Translations under genes and position numbers: made by a program
Shown here: positions 46,319 to 56,201 of the stretch, piece after piece
How the letters are laid out: every line of letters begins with the position of its first letter
How positions within the stretch are numbered: position 1 is the stretch's first letter
Notes under the pieces: generated by a model
Database searches by the model: none
What the model was told of the DNA's origin: nothing
Seen by the model: the letters and a program-made list of their open reading frames with translations, nothing else
Source: Kofleriaceae bacterium
GTDB lineage: Bacteria > Myxococcota_A > Polyangia > Haliangiales > Haliangiaceae
Direction of reading: 5' to 3'
DNA: 64,000 nucleotides
Assembly: GCA_018057825.1 (NCBI GenBank)
Contig: JAGPCY010000025.1
Coordinates: forward strand, 1 to 64,000

Positions 46319-46376
46319 TTGACATTGGGATGATGGATGGATAAATCGACCCAGTAACCGAATGAACGTTCATTCG
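46319..46376 (+). promoter_or_regulatory. TetR operator 2 and promoter of the lipoprotein/hydrolase unit
   Basis: TTGACA at 46319-46324, followed after 16-17 bases by a weak ATAAAT/TAAATC -10. Just downstream CGAATGAACGTTCATTCG (46359-46376) is a perfect 18-base palindrome that shares ACCGAATGAA-GTTC with operator 1. The operator sits shortly after the expected transcription start, a normal position for repression. Confidence 0.65.
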
Positions 46377-46403
46377 ATTAACTGCCACCGAAGGACCCTC
46401 CCC

Positions 46404-46922
46404 ATGCGCACCCCGATCCGCGTCTTGACCTCGTCCTTGCTCGTCTGGGCCACCGCCTGCAGCGGCGGCGCCGCCCTCACCCCGGCCGACGTCGTCGACC
46501 TGCCCCCTGGCACCGCGACCGGCACCGCGGCCAGCGGCACCTACGACCTCGAGCTGTACACCGTGGCCTGCCGCGGCCAGTGCATGGTTCGCAACGGCAA
46601 CCTGACCGGCAGCGCCTGCGACGTCGGTGAGGTCGACACCGCGATCCTCGCGGTGACCCAGCGCGACGGCGCGCTCGACATGGACGCCGACGGCCTGATC
46701 TTCGAGCGCCTCGACGGCGGCCTCGACGCCGACGGCCGCTTCACCGTCGGCGGCTACGCGACCGCCCAGGCCGGCGCGGTGATCGCCATGGTCCTCGCCG
46801 ACGGTGCCTTGACCGCCGAGGGCTTCACCGGCACCGCGACCCAGCGCGCCCACGGCAGCGCCTCGGGCCTCGACTTCGACTGCACCGCCGAGCTCGAGCT
46901 GACCGGCCGGCGCCTCCGCTAG
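46404..46922 (+). CDS. small lipoprotein of unknown function
   Basis: 172 residues. Lipobox ATAC (Cys19) after a short signal. The mature part is beta-rich with two Cys pairs (VACRGQC, GSACDVGE) and a final DFDCTAELELTG strand. An upstream ATG at 46362 would put 14 non-signal residues in front and lies in the operator, so ATG 46404 is preferred. First gene of the unit facing the TetR regulator; 25 bases before the hydrolase gene. Confidence 0.75.
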   Translation: MRTPIRVLTSSLLVWATACSGGAALTPADVVDLPPGTATGTAASGTYDLELYTVACRGQCMVRNGNLTGSACDVGEVDTAILAVTQRDGALDMDADGLIFERLDGGLDADGRFTVGGYATAQAGAVIAMVLADGALTAEGFTGTATQRAHGSASGLDFDCTAELELTGRRLR

Positions 46923-46947
46923 TTGTCCATCCACAGAGGAGCCCACC

Positions 46948-47868
46948 ATGTCCCGCCTGGCCTTCGCCCTCGCCGTCGTCACCACCACCGCCCTCGCTGG
47001 CTGTCCCGAGCTGCCGCCCGGCGACATCACCTCACCGTACTACTGGAGCGACTACTTCCTGGCCAAGTACGAGCGCGAGCGCGCCGTCGGGCCGCTCGAG
47101 CCCGGGCCGCCGCCGCTGGCCGAGCCGCGCGCGGTCCTGCTCATCACCGGCGTGACGATCTCCGCCGAGTGGTTCGAGCCGATCATCGCGCGCCTCGAGC
47201 GCGATGGCTTTCGGCCGGTGGTCTACGAGCCGCCGGCGCTCTTGACCGGCGATCTGTTCGAGGCCTCGGCCGACCTCGACCGCGTGGTCGAGCAGGTCCG
47301 GCGCGACAGCGGCCAGGACAAGATCGACATCCTGGCCGAGTGCACCGGTGGGCTGATCGCTCGCCACTACGTGCAGTCGCTGGGCGGCGCGCCCAAGGTG
47401 TCGCGCCTGGTCACCTTCGTCTCGCCGCAGCACGGGCTGCCCAAGGCGCCGTGGGCGGCGAGCATCGCCGGCTGGCCGGCCCTCGACGACCTGACGCCGG
47501 GCAGCGCCTTTCTGGCCGCGGTCAACGACGCCCCGCTGCCGCGCGACCTGCCCATTACGTCGATCTACACCTGCACCGACGAGTACATCCAGCCGTACCA
47601 GACCTCGATCATCCCCGGCGCGACCAACATCGGGTTGTGCGACGGCACGGTGAAGCACTTCCAGACCTTCTGGGATCCCGAGGTCTACCGGATCATGCAC
47701 GGCGCCCTGGTCGCCCCGGTGCCCGGCGACGGGACCCCGCCCGAGTCGTCGGAGGCCGCAGAGCCCGAGGCCGGCGGTTGCGACGCCGGGGGCGGCGCGG
47801 CGTCGTGGGGCGTGGTCGTCGGGGTGGTGGCGGGCTGGTGGCGCCGGCGGCGCCGGGGCCGGGGCTAA
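46948..47868 (+). CDS. alpha/beta hydrolase-like lipoprotein with Cys in the nucleophile elbow and MYXO-CTERM tail
   Basis: 306 residues. N-terminal signal with lipobox ALAGC (Cys19). The body resembles class-2 lipases/PGAP1-like hydrolases: LLITGVTISAEWFEP (oxyanion region), then DILAECTGGLIARHY, the elbow where Ser is normally found (HSxGG); here it is Cys132. A late His lies in VKHFQTFWDP. The C-terminus GGCDAGGG, a hydrophobic helix and RRRRRGRG form a MYXO-CTERM tail for myxosortase handling. Preceded by a good SD (GAGGAG). Second gene of the TetR-controlled unit. Substrate unknown. Confidence 0.83.
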   Translation: MSRLAFALAVVTTTALAGCPELPPGDITSPYYWSDYFLAKYERERAVGPLEPGPPPLAEPRAVLLITGVTISAEWFEPIIARLERDGFRPVVYEPPALLTGDLFEASADLDRVVEQVRRDSGQDKIDILAECTGGLIARHYVQSLGGAPKVSRLVTFVSPQHGLPKAPWAASIAGWPALDDLTPGSAFLAAVNDAPLPRDLPITSIYTCTDEYIQPYQTSIIPGATNIGLCDGTVKHFQTFWDPEVYRIMHGALVAPVPGDGTPPESSEAAEPEAGGCDAGGGAASWGVVVGVVAGWWRRRRRGRG

Positions 47869-47925
47869 CGGCGGCCCGACGTTTTTTCTCGATCTGCGCC
47901 GCCGCGCTCGGGATACCATCGGACC

Positions 47926-48852
47926 ATGTCCGGGTCGCGACTCTGGGGTCTCGCGCTCGTCGCGCTGGTCGCGGCCTGCGCCGCGCCGCCGCCCGGGACT
48001 TCGGCGCGGGCCCTGGCGACCGACGATCCGCCGCCGCTGTCGCCCGAGGCCTGGCTGTCGCTCGCCGGCGATCCGTCGGTGGTCGCGGTCCACGACGACG
48101 TCGCCCTGGTGTGCGCGCGACCGACCGTCGACGGCGACGCCGTGGCGGCGCGGTGCGACGCCGCCGAGATGGCCCGAGACGGCAGCCGCGCCTTCCTCGG
48201 GCGCGACGACCTGATGGCGGTCGGGCGCCTCGACCCCAACCGCCTGGTGCTGGCCACGGTCGCCGGCGCGCTCATGATCCGCACCGGCGATGGCGTCGAG
48301 CGCGCGATCGCCACCCACGCCGCCGATCCGCGCCTGACCTCGCTGCGCCGGATCGTCGCGTTCACCCAGTACCCGGCCGACGCGCGCGACGCCCAGCCGG
48401 CGGCTGGCAAGCTGGTCGCCCTCGACCTCGACCGCGGCGCTCGCTGGGTCATCGCCGACGATCCGCTGGCGTCGTCGCCGGCGGTGGCGCTCGACGGGCG
48501 CCGCGCGGTGTACGTCTCGGCCCGCACCGGCCTGGCGTCGCTGTACGTCGTCGCGCCCGGCCAGGCGCCGCGGCAGCTCACCAACGTCGGCAAGCGCGCG
48601 GTCGACGACGACTTCGTGCCGGTGCCGGGCCGCGAGTGGATCTGGCTCGACGAACGGCGCGCGGTCTATACCGCCACCTACGGCGGCAACGCCTGGCTGT
48701 GGGCGATCGACGTCGACACCGGCCGCGCCGCGCCGCTGCGCCCTGGGCGGCGGCCCCGTCGAGCTGGGACCCAGGTCGAGGCGGTCACCGACGATCAGAT
48801 CGTCGCGATCTCGGTGGCCGAGATCGCGGCCCGCCTGGAGGTCAGCCGATGA
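47926..48852 (+). CDS. lipoprotein with propeller-like repeats
   Basis: 308 residues. Lipobox VAAC (Cys18). The mature part has repeated beta-sheet motifs resembling TolB/YncE blades (PAVALDGRRAVYVSARTG, ERRAVYTATYGGNAWLWAID). No catalytic residues recognised. Its stop overlaps the start of the M23 peptidase gene (ATGA), so the two are coupled. Probably an exported scaffold. Confidence 0.75.
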   Translation: MSGSRLWGLALVALVAACAAPPPGTSARALATDDPPPLSPEAWLSLAGDPSVVAVHDDVALVCARPTVDGDAVAARCDAAEMARDGSRAFLGRDDLMAVGRLDPNRLVLATVAGALMIRTGDGVERAIATHAADPRLTSLRRIVAFTQYPADARDAQPAAGKLVALDLDRGARWVIADDPLASSPAVALDGRRAVYVSARTGLASLYVVAPGQAPRQLTNVGKRAVDDDFVPVPGREWIWLDERRAVYTATYGGNAWLWAIDVDTGRAAPLRPGRRPRRAGTQVEAVTDDQIVAISVAEIAARLEVSR

Positions 48853-50099
48853 CCCGGCGGGTGCTGGCGGTCGCGCTCGGCCTGGGGATCTCCGGCGGCG
48901 TCGCCCACGCCGGGCCGTACCGCTGGCCGACGATCTCAGCGCGGGTCAACTACCACGTCGATCACGGCAACCTCACCGACTACGCCTGCGGCCGCGTCAC
49001 CTACAGCGGCCACCGCGGCTCGGACATCGGCGTGCCGCGCAACACCGCCGTGGTCGCCGCCGCCGATGGCTGGGTCAAGCACCGCACCGACGGGTTCGGC
49101 GATGGCTTCCTCGGCTCGACCGATGGCGGAGGCTTTGGCAACGCGGTCGCCCTCTATCACGGCGACGGCGCCGAGACGATCTATGGCCACCTCACGGTCG
49201 GCTCGGGCATCCCGGCCCTGGGCGCGACCATCGCCTGTGGCGCCGCGATCGGCCGCTCGGGCACCTCGGGCAACTCGAGTGGCCCACACCTGCACTTCGA
49301 GACCCGGGTCGGGGTCAGCGAGACTGGCTCGTACTACTCGGGCCAGCACCGCGATCCCTACGCCGGGAGCTGCAATCAGATCGAGAGCGGCTGGGTCGCG
49401 CAGAACACAGGCGGGACGCCCAGCGCCACCTGCGCCGCCGGCTCGGCGATGACCGACGACGCCGGCTTCGTCGCCGACGTGACGATCCCCGATGGCACCG
49501 AGGTCGTGGCCGGCACCCCCTTCGTCAAGACCTGGCGCCTGCGCAACACTGGCACCACCACCTGGGGCGCCGGCTACGCCTTGACTCACCAGGACGGGCC
49601 GGCCTTCGGCGGCGCGCCGATCCCGGCGGCGGCGGCGCCCGGCGCGACCGTCGACCTGACCGCGACCCTGGTCGCCGACGGCACCGGCCTCCAGCGGTCG
49701 CGCTGGCGGATGACCCACGACGGCGTCGGCTTCGGCGAGATCGTCTGGGTCGAGATCACCGCGGTCGCCACCCCGGCGGTCGACGGCGACGGCGATGGGG
49801 TCGGACCCGGGCAGGACTGCGACGACAGCGATCCGGCAGTCCACCCCGGCGCGGTCGAGATGTGCGACGGGCAGGACGCCGACTGCGATGGCGTCGTCGA
49901 CGATGATCTGATGCGGGCCTGCTGCGACACCGGACTCCAGGCCTGCGTCGACGGCGCCTGGGCCGCGTGCTCGGTGACCTGCGACGAGGAGAGCGAGGAC
50001 GACGGCGGCTGCTCGACCAGCGGCGCGCCGCCCCTGGGCGCGGTCGGCCTGGGCCTGGGCCTGGCCGCGCTGGTCCGTCGGCGTAGACTGCCGCGGTGA
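48849..50099 (+). CDS. M23 peptidase with NBR1-Ig-like, MopE-like and MYXO-CTERM regions
   Basis: 416 residues. Signal peptide (1-20), M23 endopeptidase (GHRGSDIGVP and PHLHFE, the HxxxD and HxH zinc ligands), then a NBR1-type Ig-like domain (FVKTWRLRNTGTTTW). Next are MopE-like repeats DGDGDGVGPGQDCDD and GQDADCDGVVDDD, which bind calcium, and a C-terminal MYXO-CTERM tail (GGCSTSG, hydrophobic helix, RRRRLPR). Should cut peptidoglycan cross-bridges, perhaps of prey. Coupled to the preceding lipoprotein, and its stop overlaps thiE (GTGA). Confidence 0.92.
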   Translation: MTRRVLAVALGLGISGGVAHAGPYRWPTISARVNYHVDHGNLTDYACGRVTYSGHRGSDIGVPRNTAVVAAADGWVKHRTDGFGDGFLGSTDGGGFGNAVALYHGDGAETIYGHLTVGSGIPALGATIACGAAIGRSGTSGNSSGPHLHFETRVGVSETGSYYSGQHRDPYAGSCNQIESGWVAQNTGGTPSATCAAGSAMTDDAGFVADVTIPDGTEVVAGTPFVKTWRLRNTGTTTWGAGYALTHQDGPAFGGAPIPAAAAPGATVDLTATLVADGTGLQRSRWRMTHDGVGFGEIVWVEITAVATPAVDGDGDGVGPGQDCDDSDPAVHPGAVEMCDGQDADCDGVVDDDLMRACCDTGLQACVDGAWAACSVTCDEESEDDGGCSTSGAPPLGAVGLGLGLAALVRRRRLPR

Positions 50100-50806
50100 A
50101 CGCCTCGGACTCGACGCGCCCGACCGGCCCGATCGGCCCAACTGCACCGCTCAGCCGCAGCGCCCGGCTCGCCCGCGTGCGCGGCGCCTACGCCATCCTC
50201 GACGTCGACGATCCCGCGCTGGCCAGGGCGCTGGTCGCGCCCGGCGCCGCCGCGGTGCTGCAGCTCCGCTTGAAGGACGCGTCGACCCGCGAGCTGGTCG
50301 CCGCCGGGCGGATGGCGCGCGAGGTCACCGCCGCCGCCGGCGCGCTCTTGATCGTGAACGATCGGCTCGACGTCGCCATGGCGGTCGGCGCCGATGGCGT
50401 CCACCTCGGCCAGGACGATCTGCCCCTGGCCGCAGCCCAGGGGGCCCTCGGCCCGGCCCGCGGCGCGATGCTGATCGGGATCTCGACCCACGACCTGACC
50501 CAGGTCGCCGCGGCGGTGGCGGGCGGCGCCGACTACCTGGGCTTCGGGCCGGTGTTCGCGACCACGACCAAGGCGCGCCCCGACCCGGTGGTCGGCCTGG
50601 CTGGCCTGGCCGCCGCCTGCGCCCGTGCCGCCCCGGTGCCGGTGGTCGCGATCGGGGGCCTCGGCCTGGCCGATGCGGTCGCGATCCACGGGACCGGCGC
50701 CGCCGCGGCGTGCGCGATCGCGGCCGTCAACCGCGCCGCCGACCCGGCGGCCGCGGCCCGGGCGTTGGGCGCCCCTTGGGGCGTCGGCCCGACCGCTGCG
50801 GCGTGA
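50096..50806 (+). CDS. thiE: thiamine-phosphate synthase
   Basis: 236 residues. Couples HMP-PP with the thiazole phosphate to form thiamine phosphate. LQLRLKDAS (substrate site), LIVNDRLDVA, GVHLGQDDLPL and FGPVFATTTKA (pyrophosphate loop) are all classical. GTG start at 50096 overlaps the peptidase stop by four bases. There is no TPP riboswitch in the short space, as the gene is inside the overlapping unit. N-terminal 25 residues are an Arg/Pro-rich extension. Confidence 0.94.
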   Translation: MNASDSTRPTGPIGPTAPLSRSARLARVRGAYAILDVDDPALARALVAPGAAAVLQLRLKDASTRELVAAGRMAREVTAAAGALLIVNDRLDVAMAVGADGVHLGQDDLPLAAAQGALGPARGAMLIGISTHDLTQVAAAVAGGADYLGFGPVFATTTKARPDPVVGLAGLAAACARAAPVPVVAIGGLGLADAVAIHGTGAAAACAIAAVNRAADPAAAARALGAPWGVGPTAAA

Positions 50807-50876
50807 TACCTTGCCGCCCCGCCGCGCGTAGTGAATGTGACGCCCGCCGGCGCGTCTCACCCAAGAGGTTCCCCCG

Positions 50877-51182
50877 ATGATCAAGCTCGCCCTCGCCGCC
50901 CTCTCGGCCACCCTGGTCGCCACCCTGACGCTCGTCACCCTGTCGCCTTCTGCCGAGGCCTCGGCCCCGTGCAAGGCCAAGAAGATCGAGTCGAAGCTCC
51001 TGACCGAGGCGTGCAAGGCCGGTGGTCAGAAGGCGGCCAAGGACGCGATGAAGAAGTGGATGAAGACCGCGAAGAAGCAGGACCCCAAGGTCACCTGCCA
51101 GACCTGCCACACCAAGCTGGCCGGTGACTACCCGAAGAAGAAGGACGCCTGGGACCTCTACAAGAAGTTCGGCGGCGAGTAG
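50877..51182 (+). CDS. small exported mono-heme cytochrome c-like protein
   Basis: 101 residues. Signal peptide (LALAALSATLVATLTLVTL, cleavage near AEA-SAP), then a very Lys-rich helical domain with heme motif CQTCH at about residues 74-78 (KVTCQTCHTKLAGDYPKKK). High positive charge suggests it docks to an acidic partner. No class named. Ends just before hexamer array D. Confidence 0.82.
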   Translation: MIKLALAALSATLVATLTLVTLSPSAEASAPCKAKKIESKLLTEACKAGGQKAAKDAMKKWMKTAKKQDPKVTCQTCHTKLAGDYPKKKDAWDLYKKFGGE

Positions 51183-51204
51183 TCGACCACACCCGGCCAC
51201 GCGA

Positions 51205-51460
51205 CCTCGGCCTCGGTCTCCGACTCGGCCTCGGCCTCGGTCTCCGACTCGGCCTCGGCCTCGGTCTCCGACTCGGCCTCCGCCTCGGCCTCCGCCTCGG
51301 TCTCTGACTCGTCTCTGACTCGGTCTCGGCCTCCGACTCGGTCTCGGCCTCGGACTCGGTCTCGGTCTCGGCCTCGGTCTCCGACTCGGTCTCGGTCTCC
51401 GACTCGGTCTCGGCCTCCGACTCGGTCTCGGTCTCCGCCTCCGCCTCGGACTCCGCCTCT
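51205..51460. repeat. hexamer satellite array D
   Basis: About 43 hexamers (CTCGGT, CTCGGC, CTCCGA, CTCTGA), with a short-range super-order in which GACTCGGCCTCGG blocks recur. It fills the 308-base gap between the cytochrome gene and the convergent YbgF-like gene; nothing else is visible in the gap. Confidence 0.95.
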
Positions 51461-51490
51461 CCCCGGCCGCTTCCCCTCACGCTCGCGCGC

Positions 51491-52336
51491 CTACGACGTG
51501 CACTTGCTCTTGTTCTTGGCCGCGGCCTTCAGATCCTTGTCCATGGTCTCGGCCCGCTTGAACACGTTCGAGCTCGGGTACTTCTGGCGCAAGAGCGCCA
51601 GGTACGCGCGGCCCTCGGAGCAGTTCTTCAGCTTGGCCGCGGCCTCGGCGGCGCGGTAGAGCGCGTCGTCCGCCAGCGAGCTCGTCGCGAACTTGTCGTA
51701 GACCTTCTGGAACTCGCGGATCGCCGAGTCCCAGTCCTGCTCTTGGAAGTAGGCCTCGCCGCGGAAGTACTGCGCGTCGTCGGCGCGATCGTGGGTGGCG
51801 AAGCCGACCGCCAGCTTCTTGTAGGCGTCCCGCGCCTCGTTCCACTTCTGCGCCTTGAAGGCGTCGGTGCCCTGGGTCCACAGGTCGTCGGGGTTCTGGC
51901 CCGCGACCGCCGGGTTGGTGGCGCCGCCGCCGGTCGGCGGGACCTTGCCACCCTCGAGCACCGCCAGGCGCGCCTCGAGAGCTGCCATCCGCTCCTCGCT
52001 GGCCAGGCGCTGCTTCTCGAGCTGCGCCGCCAGGTCGTCCATCATGTTCTTGGCCGCCGACACCAGGCCGGTCGACACCCGTATGTCGTTGCGCAGGGCG
52101 TCGACGTCGGCGCCCAGGTCGGCGCTGTTGCGCTTGAGCACCTTGGTCGCCTCGTCGATCACCTTCTTCAGCTCGCCGACCTGACCGTCGAGCTCGCCCT
52201 CCTTGGTGACCAGGCGCTCCTCGAGCTCCCGGACGTCCTTGCGCAGGGCCGCGCCCTCGCTCTTGGTCGTGACCCAGAAACAGCCGGACGCGCCGACGAC
52301 GGCGCACAACATGGTGACGGCGGGGAGCGACTTCAT
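51491..52336 (-). CDS. YbgF/CpoB-like lipoprotein with coiled coil and TPR
   Basis: 281 residues. Lipobox GASGC (Cys19), a coiled coil (about 30-125: LRKDVRELEERLVTKEGEL, QLEKQRLASEERMAALEARL), a Gly/Pro/Thr linker, then three TPR-like repeats (about 155-260: WNEARDAYKKLAVGF, DWDSAIREFQKVYDKF). This is the YbgF order, a Tol-Pal partner coordinating cell-wall synthesis with constriction. Directly downstream of the Pal-like gene, with 41 bases between, so the pairing supports it. The Lys-rich C-terminus is unusual. Confidence 0.87.
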   Translation of the reverse strand: MKSLPAVTMLCAVVGASGCFWVTTKSEGAALRKDVRELEERLVTKEGELDGQVGELKKVIDEATKVLKRNSADLGADVDALRNDIRVSTGLVSAAKNMMDDLAAQLEKQRLASEERMAALEARLAVLEGGKVPPTGGGATNPAVAGQNPDDLWTQGTDAFKAQKWNEARDAYKKLAVGFATHDRADDAQYFRGEAYFQEQDWDSAIREFQKVYDKFATSSLADDALYRAAEAAAKLKNCSEGRAYLALLRQKYPSSNVFKRAETMDKDLKAAAKNKSKCTS

Positions 52337-52377
52337 GGCGGACGGACTCCTGGCTAGGGCGCGCTCGCGAGGCAGCG

Positions 52378-53148
52378 TCAGCGCCACTGGAACTCGACGC
52401 GGCGATCCTTGTCCTCGCCCTGGCCCGTCGGCTCGGTCTCGCCCTTGGGCACGACCTGGAGCTTGGCCGGATCGACGCCCAGGCGCGCCAGGTAGTCGGC
52501 CACGGTCTGGGCCCGGCGCTCCGACAGCGCGATGTTGTACTCGTCGGTGCCGGAGCCGTCGGTGTGGCCCATCACGTAGACCGAGCGGTCCTGGCTCTTG
52601 TTGATGCAGGCGCTGTTGGCGTCGAGGCGGTCGCGCTCGCTGGCGGCGATCGACGAGTCGTCGTAGCCGAAGTAGATCGTCTCGAGGCTGCAGGTCGCGC
52701 CGGTCGACGCGCCCTGCCACGGCTTCTGGCAGTAGCCGTCGACGCAGTCCTCGTCGTCGGCGCAGTCGTCGTCGCTCTGGCATGCGGTCGGGCGCTGGCA
52801 GGCGCCGGCCTGGCACTTCCCGCCCGGCCCACACTCGCTGTCCTTGGCGCAGGCCTGGCAGGCCCCGGCCTGGCAGACCTTGCCGTCGGGGCAGTCGCTG
52901 TCCTTGCCGCACTCGGGCTTGGCCACGCACGCGCCCTGGTCGCAGCGCTGGCCATCGCCGCAGTCGGCGTCGCTGCCGCACATGACGCACTGGCGGTTGA
53001 CGCACACCAGCCCGTCCTTGCAGTCCTCGGTCGAGTCGCACGACGGGTTCTTGGGCTTCTTCTTGCCGCAGCTCGCGACCAGCCCGACCACGGCCAGGGC
53101 GAAGGCCACGATCGCGAGCGAGAAGCGGAGCCGGCCGACGGGACGCAT
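52378..53148 (-). CDS. Pal/OmpA-family lipoprotein with Cys-rich insert
   Basis: 256 residues. Lipobox LVASC (Cys27), then a Cys-rich domain (35-150) of repeated CxxDxDCxDGxxC units, and a C-terminal OmpA domain (TIYFGYDDSSIAASERDRL, VMGHTDGSGTDEYNIALSERRA). The OmpA region binds peptidoglycan. The Cys-rich part is a lineage-specific addition probably exposed on the surface. Upstream of the YbgF-like gene; the two likely form a Tol-Pal-type unit. Confidence 0.88.
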   Translation of the reverse strand: MRPVGRLRFSLAIVAFALAVVGLVASCGKKKPKNPSCDSTEDCKDGLVCVNRQCVMCGSDADCGDGQRCDQGACVAKPECGKDSDCPDGKVCQAGACQACAKDSECGPGGKCQAGACQRPTACQSDDDCADDEDCVDGYCQKPWQGASTGATCSLETIYFGYDDSSIAASERDRLDANSACINKSQDRSVYVMGHTDGSGTDEYNIALSERRAQTVADYLARLGVDPAKLQVVPKGETEPTGQGEDKDRRVEFQWR

Positions 53149-53245
53149 GGCTGGAAGCTACGAGCCTGGCCCGGCCGAGTCAAATAAGGCGGGCCCTGAC
53201 CGCGGCGCGGTGGCGGCCGGGCCGCGGTGGTAGCCTGCCGGCGCC

Positions 53246-54615
<1,370 letters not shown>

Positions 54616-54619
<4 letters not shown>

Positions 54620-55551
54620 CGGCGGCGCGCGCGGTCGCGGTCGCGGTCTTGGTGGCGGCCGGCTGTGGCTCGCGCGAGGCCAAGCCGCGCCCGACCGCGA
54701 CGACGGTCGAGGTCGCCGACGCCGCGGCCGTGCCGTCGGCGGCAGCGTCGGTCCTGTCCTGGGCCGAGGTCGAGGGCCTGGCCCGGCCGACGATCGCGCC
54801 GGGGCCGGCGGCGCCCCTCGAGGCGGCCCTGGCGCTGGTGGTCGATCGCGACGTGCCCGAGGCCCTGCGCGACGTCGACACGACCCCGCCGCCCGACGCG
54901 ATCGCGACCTTGCCGCCGGAGCTGGCGCGCGCGGTGGCCGGCCTGGTGACGTGGGCCCAGGCCGAGGGGCGCCTGCCGACCTGGTCGTGTGATCCGTCGG
55001 CGGCGGCCGCGCAGGTCGCGACCGTGACGCTGGCCCGGGTGGCCCTGGCCCTGGCCGGCGACGACGGTGACGCACCGTCGGCTCGCGCGGTCCTGTACCT
55101 GGCCGATCGGCTGCGCGCCGAAGGACCCCATCTGCTGGCGGGCGCGATCGGCACCACCCTGGCCGGCCTGGTGCGGCAGTGGGCGGTCGGCCACGGCCAT
55201 CGACCGGCGCCGTGGGCCGCGCGCTACGACCTGTCCGGCGCGCGTCTGGTCCGGGTGATCGCCGCCGAGGCGGTGTGCTCGATGCGGCTGGTCGCGACCG
55301 CCGACGAGGCGGCCCTGGCGGGCGAGGTCGCGGCGGTCCGCGGCTACTGGCAAGACACCGTCACCGCGTACCGCGATCGGCCGGCTGATCCCGCCGGCAC
55401 CGACGCCCGCCTGGCCGCCCGCGACGCCGCCCTCCGAGCGTCCCCCGAGCGCCACCCGATCCTCGCGACCGTGATCGGGCCGACCGTGCGGGTCATGACC
55501 GAGCAGTTCGTCGACGACAACGCCTTCCGAACCTGGCGCGACGGACCGTAG
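54616..55551 (+). CDS. hypothetical lipoprotein
   Basis: 311 residues from a GTG start overlapping the regulator stop. Lipobox VAAGC (Cys17). The mature part is alpha-helical, Ala-rich, with repeated ALALVVDRDVPEALRDV-like segments and no family recognised. The coupling to a sigma-54 activator may mean that it lies downstream of the same signal. A good terminator hairpin follows at 55694. Confidence 0.72.
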
Positions 55552-55600
55552 ATTCAGAGCACCTCGGCGTTTCTCGGTGAACCCGGTGCGAAGCGCGCCG

Positions 55601-55661
55601 GGTCCGTGGTCACTACCGGGCGGGTATCCGGAACCCCAGGCGTGAACCAGCGGTTCCAGAG
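55601..55661 (+). repeat. isolated copy of the tmRNA-adjacent repeat
   Basis: The stretch around CGGGTATCCGGAACCCC followed by GGCGTGAACCAGCGG matches, in inverted orientation, the units at 59634-59970. It is diverged but clearly the same family. Lies between the 55551 stop and a terminator. Confidence 0.6.
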
Positions 55662-55693
55662 GTGGACGGGCAGGACGGGGAGGAGTGACGGAG

Positions 55694-55720
55694 ACGCCCT
55701 CGCGAAAGAGGGGGCGTTTT
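55694..55720 (+). terminator. intrinsic terminator
   Basis: ACGCCCTC, loop GCGAAA, then GAGGGGGCGT with a small bulge, followed by TTTT (and more T after CG). A plausible Rho-independent terminator for the NtrC/lipoprotein unit, located just before hexamer array E. Confidence 0.6.
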
Positions 55721-55738
55721 CGTTTGGACCCGGGCGGC

Positions 55739-56100
<362 letters not shown>

Positions 56101-56201
56101 AGCGCGCGCGCGTGTCCCATGGGACCGCCTTCACAGCGGACGCCCTGGCGGCCTCCTCCGGGGCCGCCAGCCTTGGCCTCGCGGTTGCTGTGGACGACCC
56201 C

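Noticed and set aside
46362-46403. Upstream ATG giving 14 extra residues to the small lipoprotein
   Set aside because: It lies inside the TetR palindrome and would bury the signal peptide behind a polar stretch.
50807-50876. TPP riboswitch near thiE
   Set aside because: No conserved CUGAGA/ACCUGA elements were seen around thiE; its start lies inside the preceding gene.
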